64,000 bases of DNA, taken from Salarias fasciatus (Eukaryota; Chordata; Actinopteri; Blenniiformes; Blenniidae). The stretch covers positions 12,988,445 through 13,052,444 of the forward strand of contig NC_043748.1 of NCBI RefSeq assembly GCF_902148845.1, written 5' to 3'. Of the stretch, positions 22,501 through 33,292 are shown piece after piece. A program made the translations under genes and the position numbers. Position 1 is the stretch's first letter. The number at the start of each line of letters is the position of its first letter. The notes below the pieces were generated by a model. The model had not been told where the DNA came from and made no database searches. It saw only the letters and a program-made list of their open reading frames with translations.

Positions 22501-25430
22501 TGAGTCTGAGAGGAGCTGAAGGCTTGTCGGGAGCGGCGGCGGGACGGCACAGCTCCTCGCCGCTCGGCGTCATCGAGCTGCCTGCGTGTCACGGGTCGAC
22601 GGCGGACGACGGCGCTGGTCCCCTGCCCGGTGTGTTGTGTCAGCGGCGGCGGACATGTGATTACAGTGACCGCTTCTGACAACCACAAAGGGAAAGAGGA
22701 CAGATGGATAGATGGACAGCTTTCAGACAGGAAGGGACTGCAAGCGATGCACAAAGATGAGATGGGGCATCAGAAAGAAGTTTAACATAAAAATGATTGA
22801 TCTGTTGCAATTCCCTAATTAACACAGAATTCTGCAATATTGTATTGAAATAGACCATTTGATGACAAAAGATCATATAAGATACTTCTAAAGTCACTCC
22901 TCAAGTGAAAACAGATAAGAGAAATCATTTATTTGACAACAGTGCTTGGAGAACTTAACGACAGCTTCGACTCTCTCTGTGTAAACTGAGGAAAATGCAA
23001 CTTTTCTGAAACATGATGACAGAGTTCATGGTGGCAGCTGGCTAAGATGGGAAAAAAACTGCACAACTATTTTCTAATCAAGTAAAGAAGGCAGTTTTGT
23101 TTCATATATAAGACATGATTTTTTTGTGGAAGTAGGTTGAAAAAGTGGGTTTAACCTCAGTTTTTCAGGCTTTTATTGTTACGTTGACGAATGATGAAGG
23201 TCTGATACATTATTTGTTGTTGAAAAGAGGAGCCGTGTAGTAGTTAGCATTCGTGCTTTATAGCTTAAATTTCCCTTTTCCCGCATCATTTTTTCAGAGA
23301 CGTTTGATGTTTGCGCGGCAGCATTTTGAAACCGATGTCCGTTTACATGGAAACAACGGAAAGGTTGAAAACATTGTGGCTTTCTTGTGGGACCACTTAG
23401 TGGGTGTTGTTGTTTTGGAACAAATGCACGCAGAGAACAGCCTGCTGTAAACATTCAAACTCTTTTCTCCCATTTCCATAGATACGTAGAGTTTTTTAAA
23501 TGTTCCACCTTGGGAGCCGTTTTGAAAAGCTGTGTTTTCCGGGATTCTCTGAAGATTGAGTGCAGCTTGTGTTCTTCGGTTCACAGGCTCGATTCTCATT
23601 TCTGACAGGTTAGCTCTTTATTTCTCTGAGGAGTTTGAATGTTTGAACATTGATTTTCTCCCATAGTACAAAAACATACGTTTGAGGCTGATTAATAAAA
23701 CTGTTTGTGGTTGTTTGTCCTGTGATGAACTGATGATCTGTTCAGTGTGTGTTCTGCTTTCATCCAAATTCGATCAGTTAAAGTGATCCTTAACTTTAGA
23801 AATGACGATGGATGATGCCAGTAAGCCCTCTTCATATGTTAATGTCTCCATAAAAGAATAAATCAAACCTCGGTAATCCCACATTGCTTCATTTTTGGTC
23901 ATCTCTTGGTTCCAGATTCTGCATTTGGACCCGACTCCAGTCAAATCCACGATACTGATGAATGTCATTAGTCCAGTGGAGGCAGCTCCAGTGGAAGGAG
24001 CCAATTTTCCCTGAAGCCTTTAAATGCTGGAGTGAGCGGGCGTTTCAGCCTCCTTACTGAGGCTCCTTTCAAAAACGTATCCCAACCCTTTTTAAATGTG
24101 CATGTGTAATGAAGCTGCCTGATTGTGGAAAGTCAGAGCGCAGTCAAGCTGTAAAGTTCAGACTCCCAAAAAGTCCCGCAGCAGCAGAGTCCAGGACTTC
24201 TGGATAATCAGCAGGAGAACAGAGCCAAGGCGAAAACATGCAGAATCACAGTGAACCATGGGAAGAGCTTCACTTTAGATGAAAGAGTGGGGAGAGAGTG
24301 ACAGACGATGAGAAGAGTGAAATGCGAGAGGCAGACGGTGAAGAAAAGACACATAACGAAGACGCGGGACAGATTGTTATTTGGAGAGGTGTGTTTGCAG
24401 CCAGGCGGAGAAATCAGTCAGGATCTTAGGTGAGGACATTCCTGCACAGCAGACAGCGAGGGACGATCTCATCCATCCATCAGCTCAGATCGCTGCACTC
24501 ATCGGCCTCTCATAAAGAGAGCCTCGGCCTGCGGCGGCTCGTCTGTCTGTGCTATCTGATTCTATAGACGTACGTGCGCAGTGTGTGAGCGGTGGGTGCT
24601 GGTCGCATGGCCCACTGGTCTGTTTGTTAGAGTTGGCACAAACAGGAGAAAGGAGGGGGGGGGGGAGAGCAAATAAAGCACATGAAAGAGAGAAAAAAGG
24701 AGTTGGATAGTGCTCTAATGAGAAATAGAAGCAGAAACACACAAACACACACACTCTCGTGTCGTCTCTCACGCACATCCTGCAAAGTCTCCTGACATGA
24801 CCTCTGTTGTTTAACACATTAACGACTTTTCCAAAACATTTAGTCTGTTCAAACAATTTACAGCTTCCACACCAAAGACAACACGTCCTTTTACAATCAG
24901 AGCTTTTGCAGAATTAATTCGAGTCAAAGTAAATAAAAGACAAAGCCTGCAGGTTTTCGTTGGCAGGAGATGCACAAACAGTCTGAAGATTAAAGGCCAG
25001 ATCGCGCAGGACCCAACCTGACGCTGTGCTCCGGTACGAACGCAGACTCTTGCCTGAATCTCCCCGTAATGACGGCTTGGAGATTACAGCCGACGGAGGA
25101 AGGAAAAGGCGAGACGCCACAAGGTGTTTGACAGCGTTCAGTCTCTCTCATCCCCGCCGACGCTCAGCTCGGCAACACCGAGATCCGTCTGCTGCGAAGT
25201 GTAAAATAGACAGGATTTTCCCTCGAGGAGCAATTAAAGCCTAATCTCTGAGAGGAGTGTGCAGCATATAACGAGTGCGTGTAAACATAATGAGTCATTT
25301 GTGGCTGAAGTTTTAAGTCCGTCTTTAAACGTTGATTCAACCAGACCAATTAGTTTCACGGGTGGCATGAAAAAGTTTCTGACGTTTCATTTTTTTTGCA
25401 CGAACTGGTGATGAATTTGGTCGTTGAATC
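19570..25430. other. Intergenic, no gene seen; several short repeats
   Basis: No coding sequence recognised. It contains fish-type repeat pieces: one with GGACTGGTGACTGACC at about 20770-20970, a second with GTCCTGTGATGGACTGGTGA at about 22150-22260, and a third at about 23700-23760. Two copies of the GTTTACA/AAAACG repeat lie at about 20985-21200 and 23300-23545. A GC-rich, CpG-containing patch at 22410-22640 and a similar one at 24480-24610 show no open frame with protein character. Confidence 0.4.
20770..20970 (+). repeat. Interspersed repeat (GGAGAGTTTGCATGTTGTTCC ... GATGGACTGGTGAC type)
   Basis: It contains GAGAGTTTGCATGTTGTTCC, CTTCTTCCCACAGGCCAAAA and GATGGACTGGTGACTGACC in the order typical of a very common fish repeat. 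Shorter relatives are at about 22150-22260, 23700-23760 and 42830-42930, and in opposite orientation at about 35060-35180. It is non-coding; its class (SINE or DNA-transposon derived) is not settled here. Confidence 0.55.
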
Positions 25431-25432
25431 TA

Positions 25433-25660
25433 CACTCAACAAAAATATAAACGCAACATTTTTGATTTTGCTCCCATTTTTCATGAGATGGATTCAAAGA
25501 TCTAAAATTCATTCCAGATACACAATGTCACCATTTCTTTCAAATATTGTTCACAAAGCTGTCTAAATGTGTGATAGTGAGCACTTCTGCTTTGCTGAGA
25601 TAATCCGTCCCACCTCACAGGTGTGCCACATCAAGATGCTCATCAGACACCATGATCAGT
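25433..25660 (+). repeat. Left terminal inverted repeat of the Tc1-like element
   Basis: It starts CACTCAACAAAAATATAAAC and pairs with the right end (about 26815-27043) with few mismatches. The segment TCAGACACCATGATCAGTG near the inner end matches the other arm, so the arms run to about 225 bases. Confidence 0.85.
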
Positions 25661-25744
25661 GACTGTCCACAATAAAAGGCCACCCTGAAATGTGCTTTTT
25701 TTTTTTTTTTTTGCTTTACTGGGGGTCTGGGGACTCAGAACCAG

Positions 25745-26760
25745 TCAGTATCTGGTGTGACCACCATTTGCCTCATGCAGTGCAACACATCTTCTTCGCA
25801 TAGAGTTTATCAGATTGTCAATTGTGGCCTGTGGAGTGTTGGTCCACTCCTCTTCCAAGGCTGTGCGAAGTTGCTGGATATTAGTGGGAACTGGTCCACG
25901 CGGTCGTATACGCCGGACAAGCACATCCCACACATGCTCAGTGGGTGACGTGTCCGGTGAGTATGCTGGCCATGCAAGAACTGGGACATTTTCAGCTTCC
26001 AAGAGTTGTGTACAGATCCTTGCAACATGGGGCCGTGCATGATCTTGCTGAAACATGAGGTGATGTTCATGGATGTATGGCACAGCAATGGGCCTCAGGA
26101 TCTCATCACGGTATCTCTGTGCATTCAAAATGCCATCAATAAAATGCATCTTCGTCCATAACAGACGCCTGCCCATACCATAACCCCACCACCACCACGG
26201 GTCACTCCATCCACAACATCAGCAAAGCGCTCACTCACACGACGCCACACACGCTGTCTGCCATCTGCGCTGAACAATGTAAACCGAGATTCATCTGTGA
26301 AGAGAACACCTCTCCAACGTGCCAGACGCCATCGAATGTGAGCATTTCCCCACTCAAGTCTGTCACGGCGACGATCTGGAGTCAGGTTAAGACCCCGATG
26401 AGGACGACGAGCATTTAGTTGAGCTTCCCTGAGATGATTTCTGACAGTTTGTGCAGAAATTCTTTGGTTATGCAAACCAATTGTTTCAGCAGCTGTCTGA
26501 GTGGCTGGTCTCAGACGATCTTGGAGGTGAACCTGCTGGATGTGGAGGTCCTGGGCTGGTGTGGTTGCATGTGGTCTGCGGTTGTGAGGCCGGTTGGACG
26601 TACTGCCATATTCTCTGAGACGCCTTTGGAGACGGCTTATGGTGGAGAAATGAACATTCAATGTACGAGCAACAGATCTGGTTGACATTTCTGCTGTCAG
26701 CATGCCGATTGCGCTCTCCCTCAATGCTTGCGACATCTGTGGCATTTTGCTGTGAGACAA
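25745..26760 (-). pseudogene. Tc1-like transposase (DD34E), broken by one frameshift
   Basis: Transposase that would cut and paste the element at TA sites. The N-terminal part (26760-26125 frame) has the paired-type helix-turn-helix DNA-binding domain, including STRSVARTLNVHFSTISRLQ, then the basic linker and the first catalytic Asp in LFTDESRFTLF. The reading then moves to another frame near 26130-26180, inside the VWAGVCYG...FIDG region. The second part (25745-26176) has the second Asp in QQDHARPH and the Glu in SPDTSPTEHVWD, with 34 residues between them (DD34E). It ends at NGGHTRY. Total length is about 340 codons, normal for the family. Apart from the single frameshift no stop interrupts the catalytic core. 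The copy is probably non-autonomous now but may be mobilised in trans. Confidence 0.88.
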
Positions 26761-26814
26761 AACTGCACATTTCAGAGTGGCCTTTTACTGTGGACAGTCT
26801 AAGGCACAGCTGTG

Positions 26815-27043
26815 CACTAATCATGGTGTCTGATGAGCATCTTGATGTGGCACACCTGTGAGGTGGGACGGATTATCTCAGAAATGCAGAAGTGCTCACT
26901 ATCACACATTTAGACAGATTTGTGAACAACATTTGAAAGAAATGGTGATATTGTGTGTCTGGATTGAATTCTAAATCTTTGAGTCCATCTCATGAAAAAT
27001 GGGAGCAAAAGCAAAAGTGTTGCGTTTATATTTTTGTTGAGTG
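26815..27043 (-). repeat. Right terminal inverted repeat of the Tc1-like element
   Basis: Reverse complement of the left end, closing with GTTGAGTG just before the TA at 27044-27045. Occasional substitutions distinguish the two arms. Confidence 0.85.
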
Positions 27044-27045
27044 TA

Positions 27046-29037
27046 TTTTGCAAATGTAAACAAATACAACTCACTCAGCTAATACCAAGCAGGCAATTCA
27101 AGTATTTCATGTTTTTATTGGAAAGAAGGCGCACGATGGCCTCAAATACCCCCACCACCCACCCGACACCCCCGGAAGGCGAGGGGACAGCGAGCCCCGA
27201 ATTAAGCCCCTGCCGCCCCCCCCAAACCCAGACGGGTTTATCTCTGTCAGCTGGGAGCAGCTCGGCTCTCAACCACTCTGAGTCGGATGAACTCATTTAG
27301 AAGCTGCACGGTGGTGCAGTGGTTAGTGCTGCAGCCACACAGTGACGGGACTGTTGTCGGAGTCCTGAGGCCGTCAATGAAGCAGGTTAAAACAAATCCA
27401 TGCAACATTTAAATCCGTGCCGTCCTGCAACTTCAAGCAGCCAGCTTGATGTTTTTATCCTTTAGCTTTTTCCACCAGAGCCCTTTTTTGTTTTGACCCA
27501 GGCTCGCTGCGTCCTTTTTGTCTGAACGCCATCTTTTTAACCGAAGTTCAAAACAGTGACACCTGGAGAGTGCTATTTTTAAGACGTATTTCTGAAGTGT
27601 GTCGGCAAACACAGGCAGTCACTGCCGGTTTTAGAGGTGAGACAGGATCCGATTTGGACAGATAGGAATACAAACACAGAGATATTGTTTGCGCTGGATT
27701 GTGTAAGTAAGTCATAAAGTCTGGAAAAGAAACCAAAAGCTGCATCTGATGCGATTGCCTAACAGCTTCACAAACATTTTCAATCCAGCTATTTTGATAT
27801 TGAAATAACACAGTGTGAGATCTGTGCATTCTGCTGGATTTCAGCGTCTCACAAGGTCCAGATGCCTACATGAAGTTCGGCTGACGTTCATATGCGAGAA
27901 TTCACAGCCGCAGGACAGCAGGGCGATCAGAGGAGGACCGTCCTGAGTAATGTCTGTCTTTTATCCTGCGTCCCACGGCCGCTCACATCACTTGACGAGT
28001 CTGAGTCACTCACTCCGTAACGAAAATAAAAACTGTTTCACTGCGACGATCATTAAGGAAACAGGGCAGAGACAGAAAAACACTACGAGTAGAGAGCTCA
28101 TGGCGCTGAGGGTTTTTCTGAGAGCTGCTGTCTGATTTGTCAGCGGCCCGTCGTCGCTGCCCGGCCGAGCCGCCGGAGCTTCACCTGCTTCGCCCACTGA
28201 GGGGAAGCCGAACCTGCCCAGACAGGTCGGAGTATGTGTTTTCGCAGACATTATCCGGATATTTGCGGTTGTGCCCTCGTTATGGAATACACACTCGTTC
28301 CTTCAGCTTTTTCACTTCTGCATGGATTCACTCAGTTTTCTGCTGCCAAATGCTCATTCTTTCCCTCCAGTCGTCCTTCTCCACCCACTTTTTGCAGGGA
28401 CATGTCTCTTGCTATCGTACGTTCTGAGTCAACAGAGAGTTATCCACTCATTCTGTCCCCTTCAGGTCATTTCATGTCTCAGTTTCTCCTGATTTATACA
28501 CAGATGTGCTGAACTCCGGTTCATCTCCGGCCTGTTTTTCAAATGTGCATTTAATGGGAATTTTCCTCAGCCTGAAGACTAAATGCATGACTGGTGGGCA
28601 GAACAGGAAGAAAAAGGAAAAAATCCTGAAGCGAAAGGGTGAAAAACACCAACCTGTGGCTTTAGAGATGCACAACTAGAGAACATCAGCGAGAAAAGGG
28701 TGACAGAATTGTCTGATTGACCATCTTTTTCCATGAAATCAGCCTCTCCGCCATCTCTCATTCACACCCTCTGCATCAATCTATGTCTCCAAGTTTAGGA
28801 GCAAATCCGCATCTCACAAATCCTCCCTGACGCTTTAAAGGCGAATATAAAAGAGAGAGGGAAAAGCAATCTCTCTCTCTCGCTGTCTCGCTTGTGTCGG
28901 TATCCTCCTGTGGAAAGTGGACATTAAACATCTGCCGCTCGGCGGCTGCAGAGAGCGGCGGCCCTAACGCGACCACATCACTGACTGCGTCCGCAGCCGC
29001 AGCGCCAAAAACATCCAGCTGCAACAAACACGTGCTT

Positions 29038-29068
<31 letters not shown>

Positions 29069-30600
29069 CCCGCGTGTCTCTCCGTCTTATCTGTCGGCTC
29101 GGTTTATCTGCGTCTCCCGGCCTGTCATAATGTTTATGTGTCTGTCTCGGTCCTGCTGATTCCTGGCGCGGTCTGTCGGCCTATTCTGGTTTGTTTACTG
29201 TTGGCGAGGGGCCGCGCTCGCACGGCTATTCAGAGTTTTCAGGCTGAGTCAAATGAGACGTGGGATTACATAACTCATGACATGGTACACACACCGCGAG
29301 CTGTAGGTAGCGTCTGCGTTAACTTCAAGAGTTGGACCTGACCTGTAAAAGCGTTGCAGAGCGGCATTCCACCCCACTGACAGAGCATAAACCAACTAAA
29401 CTCAAACTAATCATGCTTTATCATAGTTACAATATATTCTTGTTTGATTGTCAAACTTGGGCAAAGTGTCACAAAAGATGGATGAACGAGTGTTGAGATG
29501 AGGGGGGGAAAGAAGTTGGAAACGCCTGCTTTTGTCTTCACTGTAATGTTTTGAAGCTTGGGGAGAATCAAAGACCTCGGGACTTCTGGGTGAACTCGGG
29601 TCAGCTGAGCTCCAGGGAAAAATGTTGGGAATCACTCAACCAGTTTATTGGGCAAAATAAGGACAGCAAACACAAGTAAAATGTAAAAAAAAAAACTTAT
29701 TTTGTGTTAGATGTTTTTTTAATCCAGATCATAAAGTGCCAAATGGAAGCATCCCGTGTGGCTGACATGCTTGTAAAACGAGGGAATCCGCTGGTTTTTA
29801 TCTTATATGGATGGAAAAAAATGGTTCATTAAGAGGTCAATGGGAAAACATGGCTTTCTTTCATTTCCTCCTGATCCTCTCTGAGGCGTCCAGAGCAGTC
29901 AGGGCGGTCTGCGACTCACTCTCAAACAACCGCACTGACTTTTTACTTGCGGCGCCCAGCCCCGTTTAGCATTTATAGGCACTAAATAACCATTTAGTCA
30001 AAGGTTGTCACCCTGAGCTGCTGTTTCACTTAGGTACAGGCCTTTTCCACAATTAAAGCCTCCGCTGAGACGCATTTTCCACTAAACAGCCACACAGTGA
30101 CTAACTGTGCGAGTGGCCCTCATTTATAAGGTTCAACTGAAACATTAATAAACACTAATATCAGCTTACTGTTTATTAGGGAAGTTTTAAAATCCATCAT
30201 TACCAAAACACAAGCGATGCTCTACATGCTTTTCCCTTCTCTCAGAGACGGATTCTGGGCCAAAAGCTGCAGCCGGTCAGAGTTGTGTCTGTTCTGTTTG
30301 GAACGGCGCTGCCAGGCTGGCAAACAGCAGTGAATATTATCATGTACCTGCTATGGAAACCGGCCCGGCGTCCCCGTGCCAGCCTCCAGTCTCTGTCTGT
30401 TTACCTCCTCTTGTTTTTCTCCTTCCAGCTCTGCTTTTCTCTTCTCTTTTTCCTTTTTTTTTTTTTTGTGTCGGTGAGGGCGTAGGAGTGAGAGGAGAGA
30501 GTGAGCTAATGCCCAGGTTTGATTAAATGGTGGAAAAGGGGGCTGATAGTATGAGGAGGGAGGAGAGAGGGAGGTGTACAGAGGGAGTCAGTGGGCTGAA
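27046..30600. other. Intergenic, no gene seen
   Basis: No recognised coding sequence. A fragment with GCACGGTGGTGCAGTGGTTA at 27306-27325 is the start of another common fish repeat. A C-rich patch lies at 27150-27230, and a poly-T tract in a pyrimidine-rich run at 30456-30468. The last kilobase leads into the mgp promoter. Confidence 0.4.
29038..29069. repeat. (GTCT)n microsatellite
   Basis: About seven to eight tetranucleotide units of GTCT in a row. Confidence 0.95.
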
Positions 30601-30608
30601 GGATGAAG

Positions 30609-30660
30609 TGGGTGTGTGTGTGTGTGGGGGGGGGGGGGGGGCAGAAAGATGAGTATAAAA
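30609..30660 (+). promoter_or_regulatory. mgp: mgp core promoter: TATA box behind a GT run and a 16-base G run
   Basis: TATAAAA at 30654-30660 is followed about 80 bases later by a clean donor at 30742 (TCACG|GTGAGT), so a short non-coding first exon of about 30685-30742 is expected. Directly upstream of the TATA box are a short GT repeat and an unbroken run of 16 G (30626-30641). The exon assignment is inferred from the TATA-donor spacing and from the acceptor (CTTCCAG at 32101-32107) just before the coding start. Confidence 0.55.
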
Positions 30661-30684
30661 GCTTTGCCGTAAAGTATTAGGAAA

Positions 30685-30742
30685 TATTCCCTGGTGAGGA
30701 AATACTGAGAGATATTACCAAAACTTCCATCTAACTTTCACG
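30685..30742 (+). other. mgp: Predicted non-coding exon 1 of mgp
   Basis: It runs from the presumed start site, about 25-30 bases after the TATA box, to a strong GTGAGT donor. It would be joined to exon 2 starting at 32108, 27 bases before the ATG. The intron (30743-32107) contains a CA run and a long GT run. Confidence 0.45.
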
Positions 30743-31092
30743 GTGAGTACGCTCTGAAAACGCACGTCAGGTGGGAAAAAAGTTCCAACCTTGCAGATTT
30801 AAGTGCAAGATCTCTGAAGTCGGTTAAAGTTTTTAATGCATGCTTTTTAGTAATAACCAGCAGCGTGTAATGTTGAGTGAACAGTCGGCCTATGGTACTT
30901 TGTACAGCGTTTTACTGTAAAAAGAACTCAGATTGACTCTGTGCAGCCAGAATCAAGCCAGAGGCTTTTTTTTTTTCTGGTGAGGTGGGCACATTCCGCC
31001 TTGCAGGGGAAGAAGCAGTGAACCCACCAGGACCCCTATTAAGATTCAGACAGGCATAAAACTCTGTAGACACTGTTGTCAGCACCTGATGT

Positions 31093-31125
<33 letters not shown>

Positions 31126-31139
31126 CACGCACACACACA
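31093..31139. repeat. (AC)n microsatellite in mgp intron 1
   Basis: About 47 bases of AC with two GC interruptions, complementary to the GT tract that follows about 130 bases later. Confidence 0.95.
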
Positions 31140-31265
31140 TCCTTGTCGGTTGTTGGGAGTTGCTTTTTGAACTTTGGCCCTCAGGCTTTCTCTTTCTGAG
31201 CATACTGCAAGTCTAAGAGACTGACTGAAGCCAAAATATGCCCGAGGGGGGGGATGCTGCAAGGA

Positions 31266-31293
31266 CTGTGTGCGCGTGTGCGTGTGCGTGTGC

Positions 31294-31386
<93 letters not shown>
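31266..31386. repeat. (TG)n microsatellite in mgp intron 1
   Basis: About 120 bases. The first 30 are interrupted (GTGCGTGTGCG), then about 90 are pure TG. A second interrupted GT tract lies at 31503-31540. Confidence 0.97.
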
Positions 31387-32134
31387 TATGTGCAATGAAA
31401 GCAGCTATTGATGGTGAAAAAGAGAGCTGCTTAGACAAAATCTGGTCCAAAGCCCACAAACAGAGGATGGGGATGAAAGCTTTTAAAGCAAACTCGATAT
31501 CTGAGTGTGTGTGTGTGTGCGCGTGTGCGCGTGAGTGTGAGTGACTGTCCAACGCAGACCTCTGGCTGAACACCTTACCTCCACTTGTGTTTACATGGAA
31601 CCGTCGCACGTGCAAGAAGAACATGTCGTTACTGCAGCTCGGAGAGTGTGTAGCTGGCCGTCAGACGGCTCCTCTCAGCCACAGCTATGTCCTTCCCCAC
31701 AAACCGAGGTCTGAACGGGGGAGACGAAGATCTGCCAAGCACGCCAAAGAGACTGAATCTTCAGTTCTGCTGTGACAAATATACCCTGGGTTTGTTTGTT
31801 CCATACATAGTTGGTGCTGCCGGCCGGCCAGCGTGCGCAGATGCATATGGTAAAGCATATATTGGAGGTTTATAGGACTGCTAGTAGCCTTTCATGCACA
31901 AACCGCAGGCTCACATATAGAAACGTCGCCGCTTTCAACCTCCTATCCCAGCGCTTGTGTTTACCCTGCCATTCAACGCCTGAGCCAATTCCTTCTTTTC
32001 CATTTTCTCTTCTTTTTTCACAGTTTTTTTTTTTTCGTATTTTCACAGTCTAACTCTTACTCCGGCGCTGACATGACTCACTGAAACAGCTCTCTCCTCT
32101 CTTCCAGCAGACAGGCAGATAAACAAGCCGCAGG

Positions 32135-33073
32135 ATGAGGAGCCTCCTCAGGTGTCTGGCACTCTGTGCCGCCGTATCGCTCTGCGTCTGCTACGGTATA
32201 GATCCTCCTCACACGTCCTCGCTGCCGCTGCCATTATCTATTCATAACCTGTAATACAGCAGCATCAGAAGCCGTGATTCATCATTTATGATTAACCCCG
32301 TCCCATGTTTTTCCCGTAGAGTCTCATGAAAGCGCAGAATCCGTTGAAGGTGATTAAATGTTGTCTCTCGTTTCTGGGAAAACATGCATGCATTCCTAAC
32401 AGCTGCACCGTAAAAACATGCTTTTAATCCTCATGTTTTGTTTTTTTTTTTTTGTTATTTTTGTTTGTTTTACCCCTCACTAACATCCCCCCCCTTCCCG
32501 GTTCATCATCTCCCCCCTGCGTCAGACCGCGTGCGATCGACATTTCGTTTCTAGTAAAAGTTTTGTGGTTGCAGATTTGTTTGTGCCTCCAAATCGAGCC
32601 AACTCCTTCATCACGCCGCAGCAGAGAGTCAACGTGTACAACCCGCCCAGAGGGTCCGGCCTCAGCTCCTACCACCTGGCGAGGTAACACACACACACAC
32701 ACACACGCACACACACACACAGTTTATGTCACACACGTGCAGATTACACAGCAGATCATTAGAACGAGGCCTAATTAAGACCGTTAAGCATCTACACATG
32801 CCGCTACGCCGACATGAATAATTCAGTCTGTGAGATTAGAAGAAGCCTGCGGGGAATGTGTTTGTGTTTACGACCCCCTCCTCCCTCCCCGTGCCCCTCT
32901 GTTCCCCCCCCCTCCCCCCGTCCAGGACAATAAAGTCCCCCGCCGAGCGGCGCGCAGAGACCTGCGAGGACTACTCCCCCTGCCGCTTCTACGCCTACCG
33001 CCACGGCTACCAGCAGGCCTACCAGAGATACTTCGGAGCCCGGAACCAGCCGACTCTGGCCCGTCGATATTAA
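32135..33073 (+). CDS. mgp: Matrix Gla protein precursor
   Basis: Secreted vitamin K-dependent inhibitor of calcification in cartilage and vessel matrix. Exons 32135..32195, 32320..32349, 32575..32683 and 32926..33073 join in phase to 115 residues (human 103). Residues 1-19 are a signal peptide and the predicted mature N-terminus is [12 protein letters not shown], which has the Ser-x-Glu pattern phosphorylated by the Golgi casein kinase. ANSF at 39-42 is the gamma-carboxylase docking motif retained in the mature protein. Candidate Gla residues surround the disulphide pair Cys80/Cys86 ([14 protein letters not shown]), followed by the Tyr/Arg-rich [14 protein letters not shown]. The C-terminus LARRY is dibasic like the mammalian one that is trimmed. 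bglap lies about 4.8 kb downstream in the same orientation. The AATAAA at 33287-33292 ends the transcript. Confidence 0.96.
32687..32721. repeat. (CA)n microsatellite at the donor of mgp intron 3
   Basis: The CA run starts three bases after the GT of the splice donor (AG|GTAACACAC) and extends about 35 bases with one GC interruption. Confidence 0.95.
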
Positions 33074-33286
33074 CGCCTCCAAGTCCAAAGCTAAAATCTC
33101 CCAGGAGCCCGTTTGCATCCCCATGTTGGGCCCAGTTCTTGTGTAATCTCAGGAGGACTTCTATCTGCTATCGTCACACCTTTCCAGATCATTCTAAGCT
33201 TTGAATGAAGCGTTTGGCCGCTTCTCCACTAACCGTCTCCTCTCCTCTCGCTGCTGTCAGTGATTATCTCCACTGCTTTGAGAAAT

Positions 33287-33292
33287 AATAAA
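33287..33292 (+). terminator. mgp: mgp polyadenylation signal
   Basis: AATAAA 214 bases after the mgp stop codon, the first in the 3' region. It is presumed to set the end of the transcript at about 33305-33320. Confidence 0.65.

Larger units (their letters stand above)
25433..27043 (-). mobile_element. Tc1-like DNA transposon, nearly complete, TA target duplication
   Basis: A 1611-bp Tc1/mariner element. It is bounded by TA dinucleotides (25431-25432 and 27044-27045), the expected target duplication. Both ends carry the same inverted sequence beginning CACTCAACAAAAATATAAAC. Similarity between the ends continues for about 220-230 bases (left 25433-25660, right about 26815-27043), so it has long terminal inverted repeats. 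One transposase gene lies inside on the minus strand. The ends differ at only a few positions, which suggests a relatively young insertion. A T run at 25697-25714 lies between the left repeat and the gene. Confidence 0.93.

Noticed and set aside
31181-31624. Open frames of His-Thr or Val-Cys repeats over CA/GT tracts (also at 37788-38204 and 45807-46079)
   Set aside because: They are translations of dinucleotide microsatellites in introns or spacers, with no protein features outside the repeat.
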